Assembly (NCBI RefSeq): GCF_019799965.1
Contig: NZ_JABGCJ010000001.1
Coordinates: 310,001-374,000 of the forward strand
DNA: 64,000 bases
Origin: Modestobacter italicus
GTDB taxonomy: Bacteria; Actinomycetota; Actinomycetes; Mycobacteriales; Geodermatophilaceae
Reading direction: 5' to 3'
Below the pieces are notes generated by a model. It saw nothing but the letters and a program-made list of their open reading frames with translations, did not search any database and was not told the DNA's origin. A program made the position numbers and the translations under genes. Every line of letters starts with the position of its first letter. Position 1 is the first letter of the stretch. Below are positions 49,077-57,365 of this stretch, one piece after another.

Positions 49077-49820
49077 TCAGCGCGGGGCCAGCCGGTACGC
49101 CCGGGTGGTGTAGGGCAGCTCCAGCTGGGCCCGGCCCCGGGTGTCGGGGTGGGTGGCCAGCAGGTCCTGGACCCGGCCGAGGAACCCGCCGCGCCGGTCC
49201 GGGTCCATCGTGGCGACGTAGCTGCGGGTGCCGATGCCGGCGACCACCTGGTCGGGGGTGGCCAGCTGGGTGACCGCGGAGTCGAGGACCTCGACCTCGG
49301 CGGGCAGCTCGGCGGCGAACCGGGCCACCACCGTCTGGTCGGCCTCGTGGTCGCGCGCCTCGTCGGCGAGCAGCTCCCCCAGGGCGTGCACCCACGGCAC
49401 CCGCTCGTCACGGGTGTTCCACACCAGGCCGACCACCCCATCCGGGCGGAGCACCCGGCGCAGCTCGGCGGCGGCGGGGACGACGTCGAACCAGTGCGCC
49501 GCCTGCCCGGCGACCACCGCGTCGACGTCACCGTCGGGCAGCGGGACCGCCTCGGCACCACCCACGGCCGCCGTGACACCCGGCAGCCGGGCCCGCAGCT
49601 GGTCGAGCATCTGCTCGGACAGGTCGACGGCGACCACCTCGTGGCCGGCGGCCAGCAGCCCCTCGGTCAGCAGCCCGGTGCCGGCACCCAGGTCGAGCAC
49701 CCGGCGTGGCGCCGTCCCGACCAGGAGCGGCACCACGTCGGCGGGGTAGCCCGGGCGGAGCGCGGCGTAGTCCGCCGCCACCGACCCGAAGGAGGTGCGC
49801 CGCTGCTGCCAGCCGTCCAC
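49077..49820 (-). CDS. Class I SAM-dependent methyltransferase
   Basis: 247 residues from GTG. It begins RRTSFGSVAADYAALRPGYP, a widespread start in YafE/YcgJ-like methyltransferases, then motif I VLDLGAGTGLLTEGLLAAGH, post-I VAVDLSEQML and GQAAHWFD. Substrate is unknown; similar enzymes act on small molecules. It starts 19 bp after topA on the same strand, so it may be co-transcribed with it. Confidence 0.85.
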   Translation of the reverse strand: MDGWQQRRTSFGSVAADYAALRPGYPADVVPLLVGTAPRRVLDLGAGTGLLTEGLLAAGHEVVAVDLSEQMLDQLRARLPGVTAAVGGAEAVPLPDGDVDAVVAGQAAHWFDVVPAAAELRRVLRPDGVVGLVWNTRDERVPWVHALGELLADEARDHEADQTVVARFAAELPAEVEVLDSAVTQLATPDQVVAGIGTRSYVATMDPDRRGGFLGRVQDLLATHPDTRGRAQLELPYTTRAYRLAPR

Positions 49821-49839
49821 CGCTGCCCCTGTCCGCGGC

Positions 49840-52728
49840 TCAGCTGCCGGCCGGCACCGACTCGACGACGTCGGCGGCGGTGGGCTGCGCCTTCGTCGCC
49901 GCCGCCTTCTTCGTCGTCTTGGCCGCCGTGGTCTTCGCGGTGGACGTGGCCGTCGCCTTCTTGGCGGCGGCCTTCTTCGCGGGGGCCTTCTTCGCCGCCG
50001 CCTTCTTGGTCGCCTTCTTCTTCACCGGCGCCCGCTCACGACGGTCGGCGAGCAGCTCGGCCGCCCGCTCCAGGGTGATCGTCTCGACCTCGTCGCCCTT
50101 GCGCAGGCTGGCGTTGTGCTCGCCGTCGGTGACGTAGGGGCCGAAGCGGCCCTCGCGCACCGTGACCTGCCCCTGGCTGACCGGGTCTGCGCCCAGCTCC
50201 TTGAGCGGCGCCTTGGCCGCGGCCCGGCCCCGCTGCTTGGGCTGGGCGAAGATCGCCAGCGCCTCGTCGAGGGTGATGGTGAACAGCGCCTCCTCGCTCT
50301 CCAACGAGCGCGAGTCGGTGCCCTTCTTGATGTAGGGCCCGTACCGGCCGTTGAGCGCCTGGATCTCCTCGCCGTCGGCGTCCTTGCCGACCGTGCGCGG
50401 CAGCGTCAGCAGCCGGAGCGCCTGCTCCAGCGTGACCGTCTCCGGGGCCATCGACTTGAACAAGCTCGCCGTGCGCGGCTGCTCCTTGCTGCCCTCGGGC
50501 ACCAGCGTGGTGACGTAGGGCCCGTACCGGCCGGCCTTGACCGCCACCGGGAAGCCGGACTCCGGGTCGGTGCCCAGCTCGCGGTCCGAGGAGGGGGCGT
50601 TGAGCAGCTCGAGGACCTTCTCGCTGGTCAGCTCGTCGGGGGCGATGTCCTCGGGGATGCTCACCCGGGCGCCGTCCTCGCCGCCGGCCTGCAGGTAGGG
50701 CCCGTAACGGCCGACGCGGACGACCACGGGGTCGCCGTTGGGCGCCACCGCCCGCAGCGGGATGGAGTTGACGCCGCGGGCGTCGATCTCCTCCAGCCGC
50801 TGGCCGACGACGGACTTCAGCCCACCGGAGGCGCCGATGCCGCCGGCGTGCTGGCCCTCGCCGCCGAAGTAGAACTCGGTGAGCCAGTCGACCCGGCCGA
50901 GCTGACCGGCGGCGATCTCGTCGAGCTCGCGCTCCAGGGAGGCGGTGAAGTCGTAGTCGACCAGCTGGCCGAAGTGCTGCTCCAGCAGGTTCACCACGGC
51001 GAAGGCGATGAAGGACGGCACCAGCGCCGAGCCCTTCTTCCACACGTACCCGCGGTCCTGGATGGTCTGCATGATCGACGCGTAGGTCGAGGGCCGGCCG
51101 ATCTCCAGCTCCTGCAGCCGCGCGGTGAGGCTCGGCTCGGTGTACCGGGCCGGCGGGCTGGTGGTGTGGCCCTTGGGGTCCAGCTCCCGGGTGTCCAGCC
51201 GCTGCCCCTGCTCCACGCGCGGCAGCCGGCGCTCGCTGTCGTCGGCCTCGTCCTCGTTGCCCGAGCCCTCGTCCTTGCCCTCGACGTAGGCCCGCAGGAA
51301 CCCGGGGAAGGTGATCGTGCGCCCGGAGGCGGTGAACTCGACGGCCTCGCCGGTGCTGGAGCTGCCGGCGAGCCGGATGCTGAGGGTCTTGCCGACGGCG
51401 TTGGCCATCTGCGAGGCGATGGTGCGCTGCCAGATCAGCTCGTAGAGCCGGAACTCGTCCCGGGCCAGCTGCCCGGCCAGCTGCCCGGGCGTGCGGAAGG
51501 AGTCACCGGCCGGGCGGATCGCCTCGTGCGCCTCCTGGGCGCCCTTGGCCTTCTTGTCGTACCGGCGCGGCTCGGCCGGCACGTAGGCGTCGCCGTAGAG
51601 CTCGGCGGCCTGCCTGCGGGCGGCGGTGATCGCCTCGTTGGACAGGTTGGTCGAGTCGGTCCGCATGTAGGTGATGTGGCCGTTCTCGTACAGCCGCTGC
51701 GCCACCCGCATGACCTGCGCCGAGGACCAGCCGAACTTGCGGCCGGCCTCCATCTGCAGGCTGGAGGTGATGAAGGGCGCGTAGGGCTTGCGGGTGTAGT
51801 CCCGCTCGTCGACCCGGCTGACGGTGACCGCGCGACCCTCCAGGCGCGCGGCCAGGCCACGGGCGCCGGCCTCGTCCAGGTGGACGACGTCGCTGGTCAC
51901 CGTGCCGGTGTCGGCGTCGAAGTCGCGGCCGGTGGCCACGCGGCTGTCGTCGACGGTCACCAGGCGCGCCCGCAGGGTCGTCGGCTCCCCCGCGTCGGCG
52001 CCGGCCCGCTTCTCGGCGACCTCGAAGACGCCGTCCAGGCTCCAGTAGTCCGCGGCGGTGAACCGCATCCGGGCACGCTCGCGCTCGACCACGATCCGGG
52101 TGGCGACCGACTGCACGCGGCCGGCCGACAGCTTCGGCAGCACCTTCTTCCACAGCACGGGGCTGACCTCGTAGCCGTAGAGCCGGTCGAGGATGCGGCG
52201 GGTCTCCTGGGCGTCCACCAGCGCGGTGTCCAGCTCACGGGGGTTGGCCACGGCGCGGGCGATCGCCTCGCGGGTGATCTCGTGGAAGACCATCCGGCGG
52301 ATCGGCACGGTCGGCTTGAGGGTGTCGATCAGGTGCCAGGCGATGGCCTCGCCCTCGCGGTCCTCATCGGTGGCGAGGTAGATCTCGCTGGCTTCCTTCA
52401 CCAGCTGCTTGAGCCGGGTGACCTGCTGCTTGCGGTCGGGGCTGACCACGTAGAGCGGGGAGAAGCCGTTGTCCACGTCGACGCCGAGCCGCGCCCAGGA
52501 CTCGCCCTTGTGCGCGGCGGGCACGTCGGCGGCGTTGCGCGGCAGGTCGCGGATGTGCCCGACGCTGGCCTCCACGACGTAGTCGCTGCCGAGGTAGCCC
52601 GCGATCTTGTTCGCCTTGGTCGGCGACTCCACGATGACCAGCGGCTTGCCGCCGGCGGCAGCGGCCTGCTTGCGCGGCGCGCGGCTCCCGGTGCTGGTGG
52701 CTGACTTCGTGGTCTTGGTGGGCGGCAC
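49840..52728 (-). CDS. topA: DNA topoisomerase I (type IA)
   Basis: 962 residues from the GTG preceded by AGGAG. After a basic lead, the Toprim domain starts GGKPLVIVESPTKANKI and has DEDREGEAIAWHL with the metal-binding acidic triad. The catalytic tyrosine is in ITYMRTDSTNLS near residue 345. The C-terminal part has four repeats marked by GRYGPYL, GRYGPYV, GRYGPYI and GRFGPYV instead of zinc fingers, then a 60-residue Lys/Ala tail (KKKATKKAAAKKAPAKK), as in other actinobacteria, where the tail aids strand passage. It relaxes negative supercoils and is essential in mycobacteria. Confidence 0.97.
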   Translation of the reverse strand: MPPTKTTKSATSTGSRAPRKQAAAAGGKPLVIVESPTKANKIAGYLGSDYVVEASVGHIRDLPRNAADVPAAHKGESWARLGVDVDNGFSPLYVVSPDRKQQVTRLKQLVKEASEIYLATDEDREGEAIAWHLIDTLKPTVPIRRMVFHEITREAIARAVANPRELDTALVDAQETRRILDRLYGYEVSPVLWKKVLPKLSAGRVQSVATRIVVERERARMRFTAADYWSLDGVFEVAEKRAGADAGEPTTLRARLVTVDDSRVATGRDFDADTGTVTSDVVHLDEAGARGLAARLEGRAVTVSRVDERDYTRKPYAPFITSSLQMEAGRKFGWSSAQVMRVAQRLYENGHITYMRTDSTNLSNEAITAARRQAAELYGDAYVPAEPRRYDKKAKGAQEAHEAIRPAGDSFRTPGQLAGQLARDEFRLYELIWQRTIASQMANAVGKTLSIRLAGSSSTGEAVEFTASGRTITFPGFLRAYVEGKDEGSGNEDEADDSERRLPRVEQGQRLDTRELDPKGHTTSPPARYTEPSLTARLQELEIGRPSTYASIMQTIQDRGYVWKKGSALVPSFIAFAVVNLLEQHFGQLVDYDFTASLERELDEIAAGQLGRVDWLTEFYFGGEGQHAGGIGASGGLKSVVGQRLEEIDARGVNSIPLRAVAPNGDPVVVRVGRYGPYLQAGGEDGARVSIPEDIAPDELTSEKVLELLNAPSSDRELGTDPESGFPVAVKAGRYGPYVTTLVPEGSKEQPRTASLFKSMAPETVTLEQALRLLTLPRTVGKDADGEEIQALNGRYGPYIKKGTDSRSLESEEALFTITLDEALAIFAQPKQRGRAAAKAPLKELGADPVSQGQVTVREGRFGPYVTDGEHNASLRKGDEVETITLERAAELLADRRERAPVKKKATKKAAAKKAPAKKAAAKKATATSTAKTTAAKTTKKAAATKAQPTAADVVESVPAGS

Positions 52729-52890
52729 GGTGCTCCTGTCGGGGTGCTGGTGCAGGCGCCGGGTGGACCCGGACGCACACGGGGCAGTGTGAGCTGCACC
52801 CGTTCGGCGAGGCCACGGTAGGCCACCGCGCGGCGGGGAGGCCGGGCGGCGAGTCAGCACGGGCGCGCCGTCCTGACTCCAACGGATGAG

Positions 52891-52918
52891 GACGACGCCG
52901 GTTCCCGGCGGCGTCGTC
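52891..52918 (-). terminator. Terminator of the DUF1023 hydrolase gene
   Basis: GACGACGCCG (52891-52900) and CGGCGTCGTC (52909-52918) form a perfect 10-bp stem five bases past the hydrolase stop. The rest of the 195-bp gap should hold the topA promoter; nothing clear is seen. Confidence 0.75.
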
Positions 52919-52923
52919 GCAGG

Positions 52924-54453
52924 TCATCGGGGCGCCCGGGTGCCCGCGACGACCTCGCCCACTGCCGCCAGGGTGGGCCGGTCCCGGTCGTAGTAGTCGG
53001 TGTGCCCCTGGGTGAGCTCGGTCGGCAGCGGGACGTCGCCGAAGCCGGGGCTGTGCGGACTGGAGCCGTGGAACCCGCTCGTGGAGATCGGGTCGGCGAC
53101 CGACCAGGCGCCGTGGACCTCCGCTGCCTCCAGCCGGTCTGCTCCCCCCACGCTGGTGCCCGGGCTGCCGAGCAGCACGACGGCGTCGGCGGCCAGACGC
53201 CCCGGAGCGCGGGCGGCCTGCCCGGTGACGACCGTGCCGTAGCTGTGCCCGACGACCGTCACCCGGGGCCTGGGCGGCGCGCCCGGGGCCGTCCGTGCAC
53301 CGGCGAGCCCGTCGAGCACGCGGTCGAGCGCCGGACCGCCGGTGCGGGCGGCCCTGAGCTCGACCGCCTCCCGCGTGATCGGGGTGCGGTAGCCCAGCCA
53401 CGCCACGGTCGCCACGGCCAGGCCCGGTGCGGCGGCGACCGCGGCCGCGGCGACGTCGGCCGCGTCACCGAGCATCCCTCGCAGGTCCGAGGCGGCTGTG
53501 GTGTTGATCCCGGGGACCAGCACGCCCACGGCCTCGGCGGTGTCCAGGTCGCCCCGGCTGATCGCCACCAGACCCTCCGCCGGGTCGAACTGCAGCAACT
53601 GCGTCACCTCCCCGGCGTCGGTCACCTCCTCCAGCGCGGACTGGACGGCCCGGGCGATGTCGTGACCGGCCGAACCGGGTGGCAGGTGGCGCAGCGCCGC
53701 GGCCAGCTCGAGGCGGTTGGCCCGGTCCCGAGCCCACGCCGGCAGCCCGTCCAGCGCACCGACCGCACCCGGCCACCTGTCGATCGCCTGCAACTGCTGC
53801 CCCGCCGCCAGCCCGACCCACCAGTCGGCCACGGCCCCCGGCTCCCGGCCCGAGGGCAGCGACAGGACCGGCTCCGGCAGGCGGGCCACCAGGCCGGCCA
53901 GGTCGACCGGGCCGGCGCCCGGCACCCCCAGCCCGGCGAGCGGTCCCGCCGCCGCGACCGCGTGCGCCGCGGCTCGCCCACCGGCGGCCAGCGCATCGGC
54001 CGCGATCGCCCCGGCCGCCGCGGCCGCGGTGCGTGCGGCGGTGACGTCGGCGACCTGGTCGGCGGCCATCACCGGCAGCGGCGCGGCGGGCACCCCGACC
54101 GCCGTCCCCTGCCCGTCCAGCCGCAGGCCGGCGGAGCCGGCGACGGCCTGCGCCGTCGCGGCCCGTTCAGCCGCCTCGGCGGCCGCGGCGACCAGCCCGT
54201 CCAGGTCGGCCGCCGAGGCGGCCAGTGCACCCGACACCCCGGAGGCGACCGTGGAGAGCTCGACGAGGGCGGCCGCGGCCACCGTCCCGGCCGGACCCGA
54301 CCAGCACTCCGCGGCACCGAGCTCCCGGCCCAGCGCGTCCAGCCGGGCCCGCCACGGCAGCAGCCGGTCGGCCACCACGCCCAGCGTGCCGACGCACCCA
54401 CGCAGCTGCGGGACGTCCCAGCCGGCGAGCTCGGTGAGCGTCGTGCCGGTCAC
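52924..54453 (-). CDS. WXG-like N-terminus fused to DUF1023 alpha/beta hydrolase
   Basis: 509 residues from the GTG overlapping the preceding gene (GTGA). Residues 1-170 are helical, Ala-rich and carry CWSGPAGTVAAAAL, a WxG turn of the kind found in WXG100/LXG proteins of type VII secretion. The C-terminal DUF1023 hydrolase has the nucleophile elbow VVGHSYGTVV, VLLGSPGTSV and a late His in QGHTDYYDRD, completing Ser-Asp/Glu-His. No Sec signal is present. DUF1023 proteins are common in actinobacteria and are thought to be lipases or peptidases; export through type VII secretion is an inference from the N-terminal region and from the small partner gene. Confidence 0.78.
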   Translation of the reverse strand: MTGTTLTELAGWDVPQLRGCVGTLGVVADRLLPWRARLDALGRELGAAECWSGPAGTVAAAALVELSTVASGVSGALAASAADLDGLVAAAAEAAERAATAQAVAGSAGLRLDGQGTAVGVPAAPLPVMAADQVADVTAARTAAAAAGAIAADALAAGGRAAAHAVAAAGPLAGLGVPGAGPVDLAGLVARLPEPVLSLPSGREPGAVADWWVGLAAGQQLQAIDRWPGAVGALDGLPAWARDRANRLELAAALRHLPPGSAGHDIARAVQSALEEVTDAGEVTQLLQFDPAEGLVAISRGDLDTAEAVGVLVPGINTTAASDLRGMLGDAADVAAAAVAAAPGLAVATVAWLGYRTPITREAVELRAARTGGPALDRVLDGLAGARTAPGAPPRPRVTVVGHSYGTVVTGQAARAPGRLAADAVVLLGSPGTSVGGADRLEAAEVHGAWSVADPISTSGFHGSSPHSPGFGDVPLPTELTQGHTDYYDRDRPTLAAVGEVVAGTRAPR

Positions 54454-54773
54454 CGGGGCACCGGCACGGACCCGATCCGCCCCGGGCCGAGCTGCCCGGC
54501 GATCCCGGCGTCGGCGCGGCGATAGGCCTCCAGTGCGCCGTCCAGGGTGGCGGCGACCGCGAGGGTGCGGGCCGCCAGGGCGGTGAGCAGCTCCGCCCAG
54601 CCGGCGCCGACCTCCGCGGCACCGGCGCCGACCGGCCCGGCCAGGGCGGTGCCCAGGGAGCGGCCCGTCGCCGCGGTCAGCTGCCCCTCCTCCCCCAGCT
54701 CAGCACCCAGCGCGGTGAGCTCCGCCAGCAACGTGCCGAGGGCGTCGAGTTGGACGGAGATCAGGTGGGACAC
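54450..54773 (-). CDS. Small helical WXG/EspC-like protein, candidate type VII secretion substrate
   Basis: 107 residues from GTG with GGAGG upstream. It is all-helical with no signal peptide: helix 1 about 5-40, a Gly-rich turn (AGPVGAGAAEVGAG) and Trp59, then helix 2 up to 95. Tyr84 and Asp88 (AYRRAD) match the YxxxD/E general export motif of mycobacterial type VII substrates, placed after the second helix as in EspC and PE/EsxB partners. It overlaps the DUF1023 hydrolase gene by four bases, so the two are probably made together and may form a heterodimer for export. No ESX core genes are in this window. Confidence 0.6.
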   Translation of the reverse strand: MSHLISVQLDALGTLLAELTALGAELGEEGQLTAATGRSLGTALAGPVGAGAAEVGAGWAELLTALAARTLAVAATLDGALEAYRRADAGIAGQLGPGRIGSVPVPR

Positions 54774-54911
54774 GGAGGCCTCCCGGCGCGACGGCGGCCC
54801 CGGGGAGGGACCGATGCGGCGGACGCTAGGGAGCCCGGCGGCCGGTCCGGGCCCCGTCGTCCACACCGGGTCCTGGTGTCCACAACCGGGCGCCATCGCC
54901 GCGCCTGACGG

Positions 54912-57173
54912 TCAGGGGGCGCTGGTGGTCAGCGCCCCGGTGGTGGCGTCGGTCTCCCCGCCGACCACGATCGAGCGGCGCTTGCTCACCACGACCGCGA
55001 CCACGATCACCAGGGTCGCGACCACCGCGATGCCCACCCGCACCGGCGTGTTGGCGTCGGCCCCGACGGAGAGCGAGACGACCGCCGGGGCGATCAGCAG
55101 CGCCACCAGGTTCATCACCTTGATCAGCGGGTTGATCGCCGGGCCCGCGGTGTCCTTGAACGGGTCGCCGACGGTGTCGCCGATGACGGTCGCCGCGTGC
55201 GCCTCGCTGCCCTTCCCGCCGTAGGCGCCGTCCTCCACCATCTTCTTGGCGTTGTCCCAGGCGCCGCCGGAGTTGGAGAGGAAGACCGCCATCAGGGTGC
55301 CGGTGGCGATCGCGCCGACCAGGTAGGCCGCCAGCGGCCCGAAGCCCAGGCCGAAGCCCACCGCGACCGGCGCCAGCACCGCCAGCAGGCCGGGCGTGGC
55401 CAGCTCGCGCAGCGAGTCCTTGGTGCAGATGTCGACGACGGCGCCGTAGTCCGGCCGCTCGGTGCGGTCCATGATCCCGGGGTGCTCGCGGAACTGCTTG
55501 CGCACCTCGAACACCACCCGGCCGGCGGCGCGGGAGACCGCGCTGATCGCCAGGCCGGAGAAGAAGAAGACGACGGCGGCACCGATCACCGCGCCCACCA
55601 CGTTGTTCGGTGACACCAGGGTGAAGGCGTCCCCGAGGACCGAGCCGGCGTCGTCCAGGGCCAGCAGGATGCTGGCGTTGTAGGAGCCGAACAGCGCGGT
55701 GGCCGCCAGCACCGCGGTGGCGATGGCGATGCCCTTGGTGATCGCCTTGGTGGTGTTGCCGACCGCGTCGAGGTCGGTGAGCACCTGGGCGCCCTCCTCG
55801 TCGATCTCCCCGGACATCTCCGCGATGCCCTGGGCGTTGTCGCTCACCGGGCCGAAGGTGTCCATCGCGACGATGACCCCGGCCGTGGTGAGCAGCCCGC
55901 AGCCGGCCAGCGCGACGGCGTACAGCGCGGCGGCCCCGCCGATCAGGAAGGCGCCGTAGACCGCCGCCCCGATCAGCAGCGCGGCGTAGACGGCCGACTC
56001 CAGGCCCAGCGAGACGCCGGACAGGATCACCGTCGCCGGGCCGGTCAGCGAGCTGCGGCCGACGTCCTTGACCGGCCGGCGGGCGGTCTCGGTGAAGTAG
56101 CCGGTGAGCTGCTGGATGGCGGCGGCCAGCACGATGCCCACCAGCACGGAGACGAAGCCGAGCACCTGCGGGCTGACCGAGACGTCCAGGCCGTCGGAGA
56201 TGGTGGGCAGCACGGTGAAGGACGCGGCCGCGACCAGCACCAGGGAGACCGCCGCGGAGGCGAAGAACCCGCGGTTGATCGGGGACATCCAGTTGCGGTC
56301 GTGGGCACCGGGGTTGCTGGCCAGGATGCCGACCACCGAGGCGATCACCCCGACCGCCGCGACGACCAGCGGGAACACCATGCCCACGGCACCGAAGAAC
56401 ACCTGGCCGAGGATCAGCGCGGCGACCAGCGTCACGGCGTAGGACTCGAACAGGTCCGCGGCCATGCCGGCACAGTCACCGACGTTGTCGCCCACGTTGT
56501 CCGCGATGGTGGCGGCGTTGCGCGGGTCGTCCTCGGGGATGCCCGCCTCGACCTTGCCGACCAGGTCGGCGCCGACGTCGGCGGCCTTGGTGAAGATGCC
56601 GCCACCGACCCGCATGAACATCGCCAGCAACGCGCCACCGAAGCCGAACCCCTCCAGCACGACCGGCGCGGTCTCCTGGAACAGCAGCGTCGCCAGCGTC
56701 GCGCCGAACAGGCCCAGACCGACGGTGATCATCCCGACCACCCCACCGGTGCGGAAGGCGATCCGGAAGGCGGGGCGGTGCCCGCCGGCCGCGGCGGCCG
56801 CGGCGACCCGGACGTTGCCGCGGGTGGCCAGGGTCATCCCGATGAAGCCGACGCTGGCCGAGAAGGCGGCGCCCACCAGGAAGAAGGCGGCCCGCCCCAG
56901 CCGGGTGCCCAGGCCGCCGTCGGAGACCGGCAGCAGGAGCAGCAGCACGAAGACGATCACCGCGAAGACGGCGAGGGTGCGGAACTGCCGTTGCAGGTAG
57001 GCGACGGCACCTTCCTGGACCGCCCTCGCTATCTCCTGCATGGAGGCGGTGCCCTGGTCGGCCGCGAGCACGGCGCGGACCAGCCAGGCGGCGAAGCCCA
57101 GGGCGGCGAGGGAGATGAGGAGGGCGATCGCCACGAGGGCGAGGTCTCCTCCGGACAGGTCGGTGTCGGGCAT
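54912..57173 (-). CDS. hppA: Membrane-bound proton-pumping pyrophosphatase
   Basis: 753 residues with about 16 membrane helices; the ATG has GGAGG upstream. Catalytic motifs: DVGADLVGKVEAGIPEDDPRN, DNVGDNVGDCAGMAADLFE and, at the end, DTVGDPFKDTAGPA. Lys in the segment VGNTTKAITKG marks the potassium-independent type (Ala there in K+-dependent enzymes). It couples pyrophosphate hydrolysis to proton export, saving energy under stress. A perfect Crp-type palindrome lies 119 bp upstream between hppA and the divergent helicase gene. A 138-bp gap separates it from the WXG-like gene. Confidence 0.96.
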   Translation of the reverse strand: MPDTDLSGGDLALVAIALLISLAALGFAAWLVRAVLAADQGTASMQEIARAVQEGAVAYLQRQFRTLAVFAVIVFVLLLLLPVSDGGLGTRLGRAAFFLVGAAFSASVGFIGMTLATRGNVRVAAAAAAGGHRPAFRIAFRTGGVVGMITVGLGLFGATLATLLFQETAPVVLEGFGFGGALLAMFMRVGGGIFTKAADVGADLVGKVEAGIPEDDPRNAATIADNVGDNVGDCAGMAADLFESYAVTLVAALILGQVFFGAVGMVFPLVVAAVGVIASVVGILASNPGAHDRNWMSPINRGFFASAAVSLVLVAAASFTVLPTISDGLDVSVSPQVLGFVSVLVGIVLAAAIQQLTGYFTETARRPVKDVGRSSLTGPATVILSGVSLGLESAVYAALLIGAAVYGAFLIGGAAALYAVALAGCGLLTTAGVIVAMDTFGPVSDNAQGIAEMSGEIDEEGAQVLTDLDAVGNTTKAITKGIAIATAVLAATALFGSYNASILLALDDAGSVLGDAFTLVSPNNVVGAVIGAAVVFFFSGLAISAVSRAAGRVVFEVRKQFREHPGIMDRTERPDYGAVVDICTKDSLRELATPGLLAVLAPVAVGFGLGFGPLAAYLVGAIATGTLMAVFLSNSGGAWDNAKKMVEDGAYGGKGSEAHAATVIGDTVGDPFKDTAGPAINPLIKVMNLVALLIAPAVVSLSVGADANTPVRVGIAVVATLVIVVAVVVSKRRSIVVGGETDATTGALTTSAP

Positions 57174-57291
57174 GTGGTCCTCCGCGGCGAGGTGGGCGCG
57201 CACCGGCCCGGCGTCCCCCCGTTCTCGCTCGGGGGAGGGCCCGGCGTGGCACGCACTGTGCCGCAGCCGACCGCGCACCGCCAGACCCCGA

Positions 57292-57307
57292 TGTGATCCC
57301 GTTCACA
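57292..57307. promoter_or_regulatory. Crp/GlxR-type operator between hppA and the helicase gene
   Basis: TGTGATCCCGTTCACA is a perfect TGTGA-N6-TCACA palindrome, the consensus of cAMP receptor proteins in actinobacteria and E. coli. It is centred about 126 bp upstream of hppA and 66 bp upstream of the helicase start, in a 192-bp divergent gap. Confidence 0.65.
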
Positions 57308-57365
57308 CGGACGGTCATCCGACCGGCCCCCGCGGCGGGCGGTTGCGCGGCGGTGTGACAGTGGG

